DNA from: Hyalella azteca
Lineage: Eukaryota > Arthropoda > Malacostraca > Amphipoda > Hyalellidae
Length of the DNA stretch: 64,000 nucleotides
NCBI RefSeq assembly: GCF_000764305.2
Contig: NW_025944352.1
Span: 233,890-297,889 of the forward strand
Direction: 5' to 3'
The position numbers and the translations under genes are program-made. The notes beneath the pieces are model-generated. The model made no database searches. It saw nothing but the letters and a program-made list of their open reading frames with translations, and had not been told where the DNA came from. Below, in pieces: positions 13,901 through 22,790 of this stretch; within the stretch, counting starts at the first letter, position 1; each line of letters begins with the position of its first letter.

Positions 13901-16900
13901 AGTCATGTGAATCAACCGCACACTGGCAATCGCAATAGGAAATCTAATTTTGCAATGATGCAACCATTAGCTTTGGGTATATATTTATTTTTATCCAATC
14001 TCATCAATTAAAAAAAGAGTTAACGTGTCTCTTGTAGTTTAATTCACCGTGCGTGGTTCAATTATTTACCATTGTATTGACGATTGTTTGCCGATGATGC
14101 TACAAATGATGATCACTTTATTCTCCTTTACCACATTAGTTTTAAGTTAAAAAGGTTATTTTTTTATCTATGTTTTGCACTTTATCAATAAATCAATCGA
14201 CCTCACTTAATCTAATTCAATGAATTGCATTGTTCAAATTACTCATAAAAAATTCCACCTGCCACTCAATTTTTAGCGCATTTTCTCATCTATGAAATAA
14301 ATCCACTATTGTGCTCGCCATGTCCGTCTGTCCGTCTGTCTGTCCGTCGTTTTCAGACGGACTGTCTGTCCGTCTGTCTGTCCGTCGTTTCGTCCGTCTG
14401 TCCGTCGAAAACTTCACGTTTTCGTCAACGAGAAAATGCGCTCTCTGTTACTCATTGCAGTGAGTACTGAGTTCTATTTTTTATTTATGTTTTGCAATTT
14501 ATCAATAACTCAATCGACCTCACTTGATCAAATTCAATGAATTATACTGTTCAAATTAATTATGAAAAATTCCAACTGTCATGAATGCAATTTTTTTATT
14601 CCTTTTTCTATCAAAATTCAAACCAAAATATTCGCGTCTTATATTCATGGCAGGTACGGGAAGACTCAGTGAGTGTCTCAGCTAGCAGCCCCTTCCAAGG
14701 CACGGTCTACTACCAGACCGACGTGGCGAAGACCCTCATTGCAGTAGTGACGTCGACAGACTCTGTGGCAGACCTGACTATCCAGTACAAAAAGTATGGC
14801 ACGTTCAGGGACTGCGAGAACTGCGAAAAGTCACAGAACTCGATAATGTACAAGATCACGCCTGGTAACCCTGTGAGTGGCTGTCATGCAACCATTGATT
14901 CATCTATTTGTGTTTCCAAGCTGCAAATTACGTTCACCAATATTTTCAAGTATATGAATTTATTCTTCCAATATAATTTTAAATTGTTGAACCTAGTTTT
15001 GTTTCAAATATGGGGCCTATAAATACTTATATTCTCTTCAATTCATTTTAATTTAAGGAAGCGTATGAGACTCTGTAAGTAAATGATTGAAACCGTAACA
15101 TCACTGATTGCTTACAAAAACTGCGTTGAGAATAACGATTTTTATGTGAACATTTATTGTAGGTTCAGGAAAACACTATTCGCAGAGGATTTTTTCACTA
15201 ACTATTTGCTTACTATCCTTCTAATGGCAATCTACATGCATCCCTCCTTCTGCAGAGGATGATTATAGTAAAGATTTGATGTACAGTGAGTAATTCTAAA
15301 GGCTCGTTGTCGCCATGGGGTGCTTTCCCTGGTGAAGAGTGGAGCCTGAAAATCCTGAACAAAGGCAGTACAGGCGTCGCTGTGCAGATCACGTGGAGTG
15401 AACTCTACTATGTCGGCATGACTGAAGAGGTTAGCGATCTATCAAGCATTTCCCTTAACATAAAAGTTTTTAGAATTTCCGTTATATAATGCTAACCAAA
15501 ACAGGGTTTTTTCCAATTGTTGTAGCACAACTATAAGAATTTACTTATCAACTGAATTTGCTATTAAGAACATAGAACCCGAAACTGTAGTTTTGACATG
15601 TTTCAATAATTACCTGAATGATTAGTTGTTAATTAAATAATTTGATTTCGGGTTTTATAATACATTTTTGAAAATGAGAAATGTGTTGTCACAATAATTA
15701 TCACAGCGGCAACAGGAACGGTGATAATTCCCCTGAAGCCAAAAATATAAATGAAGCCAAAATGTTCAAACATTTACAAAAAATGTAAAATATTACTCGT
15801 ATGATGAATGAAAATACCTATTAACAAATGTACAGTTTTTGCTCACTCATGTGAGTACAGTAGTATTTCTCTAAAGATTTTACTATATCCTACTAGACCA
15901 ATAAATGTTGTTGAATTTTTAATTACGTAAGCTCATTGTGTTTGTCAATTACTGTTAATTACTAGTGACGTCTTTTCAGTTGGACATTGTGGTCTGGACA
16001 TCTGAGGGGCGGGGGCCAATTTCGCAAATTAACGAAAATCAAGAACTTGTTCTCTATGCATCAGTGAGTCGATATATCTATACCCTCTTTGTCTCGAGAA
16101 ATCTCTTACGCAAAAATCAAGTACAGACAAAAAGATGTCTCACTTAACGCCGAAGCGTAAACTCGAATACGTTCGAATTTATAATGTGTTCTGCATTCTC
16201 TGCAAGAGAAACGTGTTTTAACTCGAGAGCGACAATCATGCGATGCACTTCAAAATTCTGCAGTGAATTTCCTTTCCGAAATACACATTATTTCTCCCCT
16301 CGATCCTCTTTCCATCCTCAAGGAAAATCGAACATTTGTATTTTTACTGTATAATAAAATCCAATAATCATATCTAAGCAGCAGGCTTGACTTTTCTGGT
16401 TAGTGACTCTAGAAACACAAAAATATTTTAGTTAAATTACCAGCGCCTTCACTTTACCTTCTAGTCCTCCCTCCCCACTCTACCACCCCCCTCCACCTGC
16501 TCCCCTTGCCTCCATTCTTCCCTCACCACCGCCCTCCACCTGCTCCCCTTGCCTCCATCCTTCCCTCACCACCCCCCTCCACCTGCTCCCCTTGCCTCCA
16601 TCCTGCCCTTACCACCACCCCTCCACCTGCTCCCCTTACCTCCATCCTTCCCTCACCACCACTCCCTCCACCTGCTCCCCTTGCCTCCACCCTCCCTCAT
16701 CCCCCCACCCCCCGCAGGTCCTCAACTACGGGAGGCAGGTGCTGGGGTCGCGTGTGGCTGTGACGGCAGACCTGGGGCTGGTGGGGCCGGGGGGCGGCGA
16801 CCCTCTGCTCTTGGCTGGCGTTGAGCTCCGCGATGACGGGATCGGTAAGAATTTCCATCCCTTAGTTCTGAGCATCATTCGCGCATTTAATGTCACCGAT

Positions 16901-19900
16901 AGTAAATTGTCGTCTATCATACCTACTTAATTAATTACTATTAACCCGAAAAAAGGCTGCGCTCATGTGCACCATCTAGAGGGAAAAGGAAAACGACCAT
17001 TTCTGGAAGATTTAGGTAGCTTGCCGTTTGCCACATTCTGATTATATGAAGTGGCGGTTTACTCTACGTACATGCCATCAAATCTGTCGATGCTTTATAA
17101 ATCCCATCAATAATTCCATCACAGCCACTACCTGAACTGCATATTGAAGTGCGTGCAGTGTTGTATTCAGCTTATTTGATGGAGTACTCAGCTTACTTGA
17201 TGCAGTATACTGTTTATCACCACTTACTAAAGTACATACTGTACACTCCTACAACCTGAGCTTTACTGAACCACTCGGAGTACTGCACACTGTATAGCTG
17301 TGAGTACTATACGTAACTGCTATAATCAGTCCCGCTACTGTACACCGCAGTGTCGCTACTCAACACTGCACTCAATGCTATCAATACAATAGGTTGCATT
17401 CAACACCATGTGACCTGAAATGAGGTCCTCTGCAATGGATTTCGGGGCACCATTTGTGTCTCTCTAGTTAGTATTTAGCCAGATTGAGTTAATTCTGATG
17501 CAAAAGTGTTTCTTTAATGCATATGTTTTAGTAACTGCATTTTGAACATCTTAGTGATTTATTTTGCACCGCACTTCAGTTTTCTCCTCCACTGTTCATG
17601 TCGTGCATTTCATTATTATGTCTTGCAGAGAAGCTGATGTTTCAGAACCAAATGAAACACGGTGTTATCAGAGTGTATGGATTATATAATCATTATGGCG
17701 ATGATAAGGCATGAATGATTAGGTATATAACTCACATATAGCTTAATCAAATAATTCTTAATTCGCCAACATTTCTTAATTTATCTGAATTCTTCTTCAG
17801 CAGGTTGAGGTAACCTTATGGTCGAGCATTCCCTTCAGATTTCAATTCAAAATTATCATTTATTCTCACTCTTAGAAATAAACTGTTTCAAATCATTGAA
17901 TACGTGTATGCATGTTCTACGTACATACGCTTGAATTTCCTTCATTGTGTTCAATAACCCGGAGCGATTTATTTCTTCATTAATTTGTTTTGCCCTAAGT
18001 TGACATTAACACAGCACTACCAGGCAGTATTCGGGCATTAATCAAAGTTTTTAAACGATCAATAATTAATTCGCTTGAACATCTCGTTTCAAGAGATGCC
18101 ACGTGACTAAGACTAAGGAGACTCACTTTTCGCTGATTTGGCCACGATGTCAACTGAACGCAAATGGTATAAATTGTCTTTGTCGGCGATCTGGAAAATC
18201 TCTATCTGTAATCTTACTAGTTTAAATTAAAATGCTTTAACCTTTTCGCAATAAAGATGGACAAAAAAGGTTAAGTTGCGTCCATTATTAAATTGTTAAT
18301 TTCACTCTCTCGAAGGAGTTGACTTGCGTCGTGACGACAGCGTCTTTTCGTGCTCCATTACTGACGAAATAGCCGAAGGCTCCTCCGTTGCGGTCTCTGC
18401 CATCTACGTAAGCAGTGCATCCCCGAGTGAAAGATCCAACACTCCTTTCTCCGACTCCGTGAACTACGGCATGAGCAGCAACAAGTCCCCCCAGTCTAGT
18501 GGACTGTACCCCAGAGACACCAGTCTGGTGGAATGTTGTGGCAGCTTCGTACAGAACCCCGACACAGAGCTGCAGATGGATGTCAAGGGCTTTTACGTCA
18601 TCGCCCGCGACGTGGTGCCACTGGGGGCCACTGGTTTCGGCACTGCGACTGGGATGTCCATTGTCCTCGACAGGGTGAGCAGAAAATTAATTGGAATTGG
18701 GACTGAGTTGGCAGAGAATCATACCTTTGAATATTGTAAAACACAGACGACAGAAGGGCATTCAATGAAAACAATGAGATTTTTCGAGAACTGGAGGGTT
18801 TCTTGTGGGTTTAAAATCATCCATCTTATATTTTCCTTATTTCAGTCTTACCATGTTGATCTACAAAACTTCAACAGTTTTTAAATGCAAAACAAAATTA
18901 TCTGGAAAGTGTTGTTTAGTGATTTTACGTAAGATTTTCCTCAGTTTTTATGGCTTCGAACGAAATTTATTATTGATTTACTCACACTCCTTTGTGCAAG
19001 CAGACGATTAACAAGACTTCAAATATGGAAACAACTACCTCTCCCTCTACTACAACCCCAACCACTACGACTCCCACCACTACGACCCCCTCCACTACAA
19101 CCTCCGCCACTACAACCCCCACCACTACAACCTCCACCGCAACAACCCCCACCACTAAAACCTCCACCACTACAACCCCCACCACTACGATTCCCACCAC
19201 CACGACCTCTACAACTATAACCCCCACCTCTCCGACCTCCACCTCTTCAACCCCAACCTCTTCAACCCCAACTACCACAATCCCCACTACTACAACAACA
19301 ACCATAACCACAACCATTACAACGACCATAACCACCCCCACCCAAACAACCACGACCACGACCACCTCCACTACCACCACCACCGATGAGCTCACGTAAC
19401 CGCCTCATCCCCTCTCTGCGTCCCTGCGACAACGACACTCTACCAGGACCCATACTTACAAAAAAAAGTTAAGAGATCGTAAGTTCATCAGCCAGTCATT
19501 GACGGCCTTTCAAGCAAAATCCACCAATCATAGACAAGAAAATAGAGCGTAAGTACTTACGTTCACTTGGCGAATTTTGAAAGTATGGCCTCTGGCTGGG
19601 ACCGGCCACGCCGATCACCGCGCTGCTGCAGTTAATAATTTAAGCTGCTATTTTATTAACATATAATTTAAAATTATTGCTCTGAAGACTGCTTATAAAA
19701 GCATATAAAATAGTTCAAGCTATTGCGTATAGATATATTTGACAATATGCGGGCATCGCACACTTTCATGACCTCGTGAATAATTTCGGAAATCGCTTCT
19801 GATCGACGCCGTGCCACCGGTGGAAGATGTGAAATAAATAAATTTGATTAATCACAATGATAATTTTATATTATGTACTCTTACTAGAGCGATATAACTT

Positions 19901-21277
19901 TGAAATTCCCAGTGAGGGAGTCCAGTGGATTTCTCACCTTGCCGGAGTAAGTAATTTTTTTAAATGATATTGTAACTGTTTGACATGTGATGTAGCTGAA
20001 TTGCCGCTGAAAAATCGTAAATTTCATCCAAAATTTAGATATAATCTAACGATTTAATAGTTAAACTTATGTTATCCTGTTACGTAGCTGCAAATGATTA
20101 AATGTGTGTCAGATAACTCCTGATGTTTCATTCTCATTAACACAGATGCTTGCATCGTGAGCTATACCCTCGAAGTCAGGCAACGTCCAGTGACTTTTAT
20201 TCTAGGTCACAAAGCTCCATAATAGTTATTACAATCACCGCGATCAGTTTTTTAAATGCAAATGGAACCGAGAGGTCAAAATATGCTTACAAAGCTGTTC
20301 ACAGTATCTCGTTGATAAAATGTTTTTGTATTAATAACCTTGAGATTGGTAACAACGTCAAATAATTGTGCATGTCGAAAAATATTAGGCTGATTGTGCT
20401 ATAAAAATTTTCCCAAAATAGTCGAACATATTTTCGATGGACTAATAAAATTTCGACCAGCTGTCCATTACCATTTAATTCTTTAACATCATCAAAAGTA
20501 TACTGCAATATTACAAAATAATGGTGAAGTACCACAATAAAATCCGACCAATAATTTCTCTGATTTTAAGACTATCTAAACATTAACGCTAAATACTTAT
20601 TTTATCCTATCCCGAATTCAGATATAACCGTTCATAAATGTCGTGACTCGTGGTCCGACCGCAGACGTCGACGTGTGTTCCTTAGAGGACAAATATAAGC
20701 TTCATTCACAAGTTATTCTTCCTCTAAAGCTGGATTAAAGTTCCCATCAAAATAAAGTCTTCATTTAATGTTTAAATGTTCAACTACTATGTGCAAAAAG
20801 TTGTTGAGCTTTTCCTTTCTTATACATTCCTTTTTCGGAATTTATCGTATCATGTTGAATGTTGAGTTTCAAAATGTTGAGGTTACATCTTAACAATTTT
20901 CTATGAACAGACTCAATAGAGAAAATTATTTGTGGAATGACTTTTTTACCACGGTAATGAAATTCAATAAGAAATAAATACCTTTCATTTATCACTGCCC
21001 ACAGGTGATTTGGGTTCGGGTATTTTATATCGATGTTTGTCGCTACTCTATATCAGACTGAATATGACATATTAAATTACACTGCATTATCACGGGACAA
21101 GTCTCCAGGGTAGTTCTAATGCTCATAATCGGCCATAGTTATAAATTAGTTGTAATCCTACTAAAAAATATGAATTGTTTCGGTAACTATAAAATATTGT
21201 TTCAATTGCGGCACGGTGACTGAATTAGGCCAGTTATTTCAACTGTACTTCAGTTTGACAGCGACTTTATTGACTCG
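1758..21277 (+). CDS. CLCA-family protein (calcium-activated chloride channel regulator), multi-exon, C-terminus not closed
   Basis: Twenty exons, plus one possible microexon, join in phase to about 975-987 codons, the usual CLCA length. Exons: 1758-1952, 2374-2477, 4031-4127, 4900-4993, 5669-5822, 8657-8768, 9883-10001, 10669-10774, 11149-11296, 11832-12010, 13264-13473, 14654-14864/14872, (15057-15073), 15287-15302 to 15429, 15980-16063, 16718-16844, 18316-18674, 19004-19395, 19913-19950, 20146-20189, 21254-21277. Order of parts: signal peptide, CLCA N-terminal metalloprotease domain with HEWAHYRWGVHDEHG near residue 169, cysteine-rich segment, vWA domain from about residue 300, beta-sandwich region, Thr-rich linker (about 810-940), start of an FN3 domain. 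CLCA proteins are secreted or membrane-tethered self-cleaving metalloproteases that modulate chloride channels. The family assignment comes from residue-level resemblance and conserved exon phases; the exon chain is inferred by eye. Confidence 0.85.
2374..2477 (+). CDS. CLCA exon 2
   Basis: Acceptor TATAACAG, donor AA|GTGAGT, phase 0 to 2. It encodes NFIHAGSELLNYAMDKRVS and then FTLMIPRTWNAS, the counterpart of the family segment with ILIPxxW after the sheet that follows the signal peptide. Confidence 0.75.
4031..4127 (+). CDS. CLCA exon 3
   Basis: Acceptor GTGAACAG, donor CAG|GTGCCA, phase 2 to 0. It encodes FGSVVRASDDTTIKTADILL and a short acidic stretch, matching the family's hADVxVA strand ahead of the metalloprotease core. 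The one base needed to complete the codon split by the intron is supplied exactly. Confidence 0.75.
4900..4993 (+). CDS. CLCA exon 4
   Basis: Acceptor CACTACAG, donor CCAG|GTGAGA, phase 0 to 1. It encodes AELCGVPGRQVSVPLFFLSL and an EEEQ segment ending in GSPG, the counterpart of the family's CGxxGxYIHxTPxFLL region just before HExxH. An earlier GTGAGC inside the exon (after codon 10) is a rival donor but would drop the conserved FFLSL piece. Confidence 0.75.
5669..5822 (+). CDS. CLCA exon 5: zinc metalloprotease HExxH motif
   Basis: Acceptor GGTCGCAG, donor ACTG|GTAATT, phase 1 to 2. It encodes KIFAHEWAHYRWGVHDEHG, the family's diagnostic motif with both zinc histidines, the catalytic glutamate and the downstream acidic ligand region intact. 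It runs on through DDVYSSTYGNYQTAMCIAG into the cysteine-rich part. This exon alone identifies the family. Confidence 0.9.
7724..7893 (-). repeat. Dispersed GTCC-core palindromic element, copy B
   Basis: Inverted relative to copy A. It runs from AAATATAACTCAGTACTCAC through a long GGAC/AGAC run to AAATGAGAAAATGCGC. The palindrome beside the end is imperfect here (CTGCAGGGAG rather than CTGCAGTGAG). Confidence 0.8.
8124..8298. repeat. Perfect 70-bp fold-back (inverted repeat) with 35-bp AT loop
   Basis: The arm 8124-8193, beginning TCGGTGTCTAGCTTTG, is repeated as its exact reverse complement at 8229-8298. The loop is nearly all AT dinucleotides, so the stem may extend further. Both arms stop abruptly with no flanking homology. 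It lies in CLCA intron 5. I see no mismatch, which implies a recent origin or an assembly or library artefact. Confidence 0.9.
8657..8768 (+). CDS. CLCA exon 6: cysteine-rich segment
   Basis: Acceptor TTGTGCAG, weak donor TCC|GTTAGC, phase 2 to 0. It encodes TTDICEPGSSGCYFCFGEDE and then ADQVQASLSYMPAL, matching the family's Cys-rich segment and the ASIMF helix before the FCDxxTH motif. The donor is non-consensus after GT, but it is the only one that joins exon 7 in frame. Confidence 0.7.
9883..10001 (+). CDS. CLCA exon 7: FCDxxTH segment
   Basis: Acceptor CCTGGCAG, donor CTGCA|GTGAGA, phase 0 to 2. It encodes TGKFCDAATHVRNTPSPQNV and then GGRSIMEVIQQHPDHLL, a clear match to the FCDxxTHNxxAPNxQNxxC...STWEVI segment of CLCA proteins. 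The last 40 bases and the donor are tandemly copied downstream. Confidence 0.85.
9961..10276 (+). repeat. Tandem array of the exon 7 donor junction (about 4 copies, 74-80 bp)
   Basis: The end of exon 7, from ATCATGGAAGTCATCCAGCA through the donor and about 30 intron bases, occurs at 9961 and again near 10035, 10115 and 10195. Each copy keeps the CCAGTGAGAT donor-like junction and the GTGTTTTTCTGCT spacer. Copy 3 has ATGTAAGTC instead of ATGGAAGTC, which makes an extra GTAAGT. Two AGGTAAGG-like sites occur between copies. Confidence 0.9.
10669..10774 (+). CDS. CLCA exon 8: start of vWA domain
   Basis: Acceptor TCCGTCAG, donor TGGG|GTGAGT, phase 2 to 0. It encodes MSEHNPIVPLITVT and GRVLLLLDTPSVSAPAG, corresponding to the family's PTFSLLQ...RVVCLVLDxSGSM strand. 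The DxSxS metal site is eroded to DTPSVS, so metal binding by this vWA domain is doubtful. Confidence 0.8.
11149..11296 (+). CDS. CLCA exon 9: vWA domain
   Basis: Acceptor TTCCCAAG, donor TTAT|GTACGA, phase 0 to 1. It encodes YTRLVNDLESSLLSPGG and VEVGMASYRTDGSGG, the helix and VGMVTFDS-like strand of the vWA fold, and ends IYLTRPYAPVL. A GTCTTA nine bases earlier could also act as donor but would break the frame to exon 10. Confidence 0.8.
11832..12010 (+). CDS. CLCA exon 10: vWA domain
   Basis: Acceptor ATCATTCAG, donor GCT|GTGAGC, phase 1 to 0. It encodes YHGELYDFIPEPEYRTEAPD, then LNELLSTAEVFFPGTLVVIP and VNQELIDSSQLNKIIA. In family members this stretch carries the threonine and the TDGED loop of the metal site. 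Here the equivalent reads LVVIPVNQE, so the aspartate is missing. Confidence 0.8.
12449..12479. repeat. Hairpin, 13-bp perfect stem, 5-base loop
   Basis: ATTAACAAGCAGG at 12449-12461 is repeated as its exact reverse complement at 12467-12479, separated by AGAAC. It would look like a terminator in bacteria; in this intron it is only a notable palindrome. Confidence 0.85.
12683..12862 (+). repeat. Degenerate minisatellite, GGCGATTAGTTGTCAAGCAG
   Basis: Five or more diverged copies of a unit near 27-30 bp with the shared core GATTAGTTGTCAAGCAG. The middle (about 12770-12840) is scrambled into AGTCAAGCAGTGAGGC variants. Confidence 0.8.
13264..13473 (+). CDS. CLCA exon 11
   Basis: Acceptor CTGTTACAG, donor ATT|GTGAGT, exactly 70 codons, phase 0 to 0. 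It encodes ESLHSRRMKPLLLFPERD, then LLQCGSFLQYSGGQVVTNN and SAIAVPEVENFIENG. It corresponds to the end of the vWA domain, where the family has HTVALG, then GGxxYxxSD. Two NxS/T sites are visible. Confidence 0.75.
14158..14583 (+). repeat. Diverged 110-bp direct repeats flanking element copy C
   Basis: About 110 bp upstream (14158-14268) and downstream (14474-14583) of copy C are recognisable copies of one sequence: TTTTTATCTATGTTTTGCA, then TCAATCGACCTCACTT, then CAATGAATT and AAAATTCCA. They differ by roughly one base in eight, far longer and more diverged than a target-site duplication. Confidence 0.85.
14269..14480 (+). repeat. Dispersed GTCC-core palindromic element, copy C
   Basis: Same orientation as copy A, and the longest copy. 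The GTCC/GTCT core is interrupted by an internal inversion (GTCGTTTTCAGACGGAC), so the core itself can fold. It ends with the CTCATTGCAGTGAGTACTGAG palindrome region and lies in CLCA intron 11. Confidence 0.8.
14654..14872 (+). CDS. CLCA exon 12 (end uncertain: 14864 or 14872)
   Basis: Acceptor CATGGCAG, phase 0. It encodes DSVSVSASSPFQGTVYYQTD, then VAKTLIAVVTSTDSVADLTI and a CENCEK cysteine pair. This matches the family's GTVxxDxTVGxDTxFLITW stretch after the vWA domain. A perfect GTGAGT donor follows 14872 (phase 0). A weaker GTAACC follows 14864 (phase 1) and would join exon 13 directly. Confidence 0.7.
15057..15073 (+). CDS. Possible CLCA 17-base microexon
   Basis: TTTAATTTAAG|17 bases|GTAAGT encodes EAYET plus two bases. 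If exon 12 ends at 14872 and exon 13 starts at 15291, the phases fit and 12 codons are gained over the direct join. The good donor is the main argument for it; the poor acceptor it forces on exon 13 is the argument against. Confidence 0.35.
15287..15429 (+). CDS. CLCA exon 13 (start 15287, 15291 or 15302)
   Basis: It encodes SPWGAFPGEEWSLKILN and GVAVQITWSELYYVGM, corresponding to the family's PGxAxxGxWxYxL motif and the strand after it. The donor is GAG|GTTAGC in phase 0. Three AG sites could start the exon. 15287 or 15302 goes with a direct join from 14864; 15291 goes with the microexon. Confidence 0.65.
15980..16063 (+). CDS. CLCA exon 14
   Basis: Acceptor TCTTTTCAG, donor TCA|GTGAGT, 28 codons, phase 0 to 0. 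It encodes LDIVVWTSEGRGPISQINEN and then LVLYAS, the counterpart of the family's VxAFVxR...PVxIYANV strand pair. Confidence 0.75.
16456..16717 (+). repeat. Pyrimidine-rich minisatellite abutting the exon 15 acceptor
   Basis: About six copies of a 38-44 bp unit, CCTCCACCTGCTCCCCTTGC followed by CTCCATCCTTCCCTCACCAC. The last copy runs straight into CCCCGCAG, the acceptor of exon 15. The array has in effect multiplied the polypyrimidine tract. The proline-rich open frames across it are a by-product. Confidence 0.85.
16718..16844 (+). CDS. CLCA exon 15
   Basis: Acceptor CCCCGCAG, donor ATCG|GTAAGA, phase 0 to 1. It encodes VLNYGRQVLGSRVAVTADL, then LLLAGVELRDDGIG, matching the family's VxQGxxPVLxAxVTAxVE and LLDxGxGxD...NDGIYS segments. 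It is much more GC-rich than the neighbouring introns. Confidence 0.8.
16845..18315 (+). other. CLCA intron 15, nothing recognised
   Basis: A 1.47 kb AT-rich intron. It contains no further exon that I can support, and no obvious repeat beyond short AT runs and a loosely repeated AGTACT motif at about 17160-17360. Confidence 0.5.
18316..18674 (+). CDS. CLCA exon 16
   Basis: Acceptor CTCGAAG, donor CAGG|GTGAGC, phase 1 to 0. The split codon restores GVDLRRDDSVFSCSI, the family's GxDxxxNDGIYSxxF equivalent. It continues with SVAVSAIYVSSASPSERS, NTPFSDSVNYGMSSNKSPQS and ELQMDVKGFYVIARDVV, and ends TGFGTATGMSIVLDR. It is the longest exon of the gene apart from the Thr-rich one. Confidence 0.8.
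19004..19395 (+). CDS. CLCA exon 17: threonine-rich mucin-like linker
   Basis: Acceptor GCAAGCAG. About 130 codons dominated by ACN (Thr) with Pro and Ser, in TTTPTTTT, TTTPSTTTS and ITPTSPTSTSS patterns. The N-terminal side carries an NKTS glycosylation site. It reads to TAA at 19397, but a CTCAC|GTAACC donor at 19395 splices in phase 2 to exon 18. Such a stretch would be densely O-glycosylated. It replaces the Pro-rich linker normally before the FN3 domain. Confidence 0.75.
19913..19950 (+). CDS. CLCA exon 18: FN3 start
   Basis: Acceptor ATTCCCAG, phase 2 in. With the previous exon it reads DELTEGVQWISHLAGV, which resembles the EELTLSWTAPG start of the CLCA FN3 domain. Overlapping donors GTAAGT (after 19946) and GTAATT (after 19950) are present; only the second keeps frame with exon 19. 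Confidence 0.5.
20146..20189 (+). CDS. CLCA exon 19: FN3 strand
   Basis: Acceptor TAACACAG, donor CCA|GTGACT. It encodes ACIVSYTLEVRQRP, matching the family's ATSYEIRMS strand. The frame could otherwise run to a stop at 20220-20222, giving a shortened protein. Confidence 0.5.
20438..20476 (+). repeat. Short dispersed repeat, copy 1
   Basis: GACTAATAAAATTTCG, then CAG and CCATTACCATT, is seen again near 23710-23748 with a few changes. It is probably the end of an uncharacterised repeat family. Confidence 0.5.
21254..21277 (+). CDS. Possible CLCA 24-base exon 20
   Basis: ACTTCAG|24 bases|GTGAGT encodes FDSDFIDS in phase 0. The family has an NFDxA-type segment at this place after the FN3 strand. 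It is short, but it has a good acceptor and a perfect donor. Confidence 0.4.
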
Positions 21278-22536
21278 GTGAGTCTCAACCCAAAGCTCGT
21301 GTGCTATTTTCATTTCAGACTCTGAATGTATAATTCTGTCATGATGTTCTTTCTAATCACTTATCCATGTCACTGAAGCTAACTTGTTACTGAAAGACAT
21401 AATTTAGTATTTTTACTGCTTGAAATTTTGAAATTTTCATTTTGACGCACCGGACGGATTTCTGTTCGTTGACAGTTCCGACGCTCGTTTAAACTTATTT
21501 AAAGCTTGTTCATAAGACTAGTTATTTGTAGAGGTTTTCACTTGAGCTCGTATATACATCAATTTCATCCGTGCGTTGTAGTTGTTATACTTCTATTTTC
21601 AACTAAAAATTTATTACACACACTGCTTATATTGAACATCCACATAATATCCCGCCTACGTTCATATACATTCAATGTTTATTCAATATAATATATATTA
21701 TCAGATATTTTCAGTTAAAAATTTGTACATCTCTCGACCACACTACTGATATGAAACGTTTACAGATTATTCCATCCATATTCCTATATATTCATGTTTA
21801 AACAATAAAAGCATCAGTTTGCATTCATTTCTTACAAAAAAAAATTAAAAAAACTTTTTAAAAAGTTTTGATGTCGCTCCAACGTCATTTTAACACAGCT
21901 CAGGCAAACGCTTCACTGAATCTTGTTCGCTTCCCTTTTTTGTGGTCGGTTTGCACGCTTGCTTCTCGTTCGAGAGAATGTCAATTTTCACTGACATTCT
22001 TTCCACTCCTGAGCAACTGCAATTTACATTAGTTTCTCATCTTACCTCTGAAAAAAATGTTCTGCTTGAAGATGCGTGCAGCAGAGCAAAATTTTTACAG
22101 CTGAGATGCAGATACTTCCTCATTCGATTTAGCGGCCAGAGTGAATATCTCAGCACTGATTATTATTTTTATATAAATAATTTTTTTAAGCAAACTAGAA
22201 GCTTCTGTAATAGCTTTCATCTTCTTGAGAGTTCACTTTAAAAGTACTCGCTTCACGTTGTATTTCGATAGAATTTTTCCAATTTCATTATTTGAAAAGC
22301 AAAAACTGAAGTCGTTTCAATAAGCTGTAGCTACATCTTTGGTATAATTCTGAATTTCTTCAGAGCATACAATTATTTCATGACCATCATAAATCCTGCC
22401 GAGTACGATTGTCTGTCACTTGTAATGATATCACCTAAATGAATCCGTCTGCTGAGAAGTTGAGAGTGACATTTAACTTTAATATTCTATTATAAATAAA
22501 GGATTCGTTATATAATTTTCGAATAAATGGTAATAT

Positions 22537-22790
22537 ACTATACTTTAAAATAAGAATACTTAAACCAGTATCTTTAATTACGATAAAAATAAGCATTATC
22601 ACGATCATCACAAAAAAAAAATAATTGTTTCCGATGAATCACTGCTAAGCTTTAGATAGACTATACTTCAAACTAAGAATACCTTTTCCAGTATCTTCAA
22701 TTACGAGAAAAATAAGCATTAACACAATTATCACACAAAAAATAATTAATTGTTTCCGATGAATCATTGATAATAATAAGCTTTAGTATG
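22537..22790 (+). repeat. Tandem duplication, about 124 bp, two copies
   Basis: CTATACTTTAAAATAAGAAT at 22537 and CTATACTTCAAACTAAGAAT at 22661 each begin a copy that runs through CCAGTATCTT, AATAAGCATTA, TTGTTTCCGATGAATCA and AAGCTTTAG. There are scattered substitutions and small indels. Confidence 0.85.

Noticed and set aside
16506..16930. Proline-rich ORFs
   Set aside because: They translate the C-rich minisatellite and exon 15 in wrong frames.
18982..19395. 137-codon Val/Glu-rich ORF antisense to the Thr-rich exon
   Set aside because: Reverse reading of the ACN repeat; the plus frame has splice signals and joins CLCA in phase.
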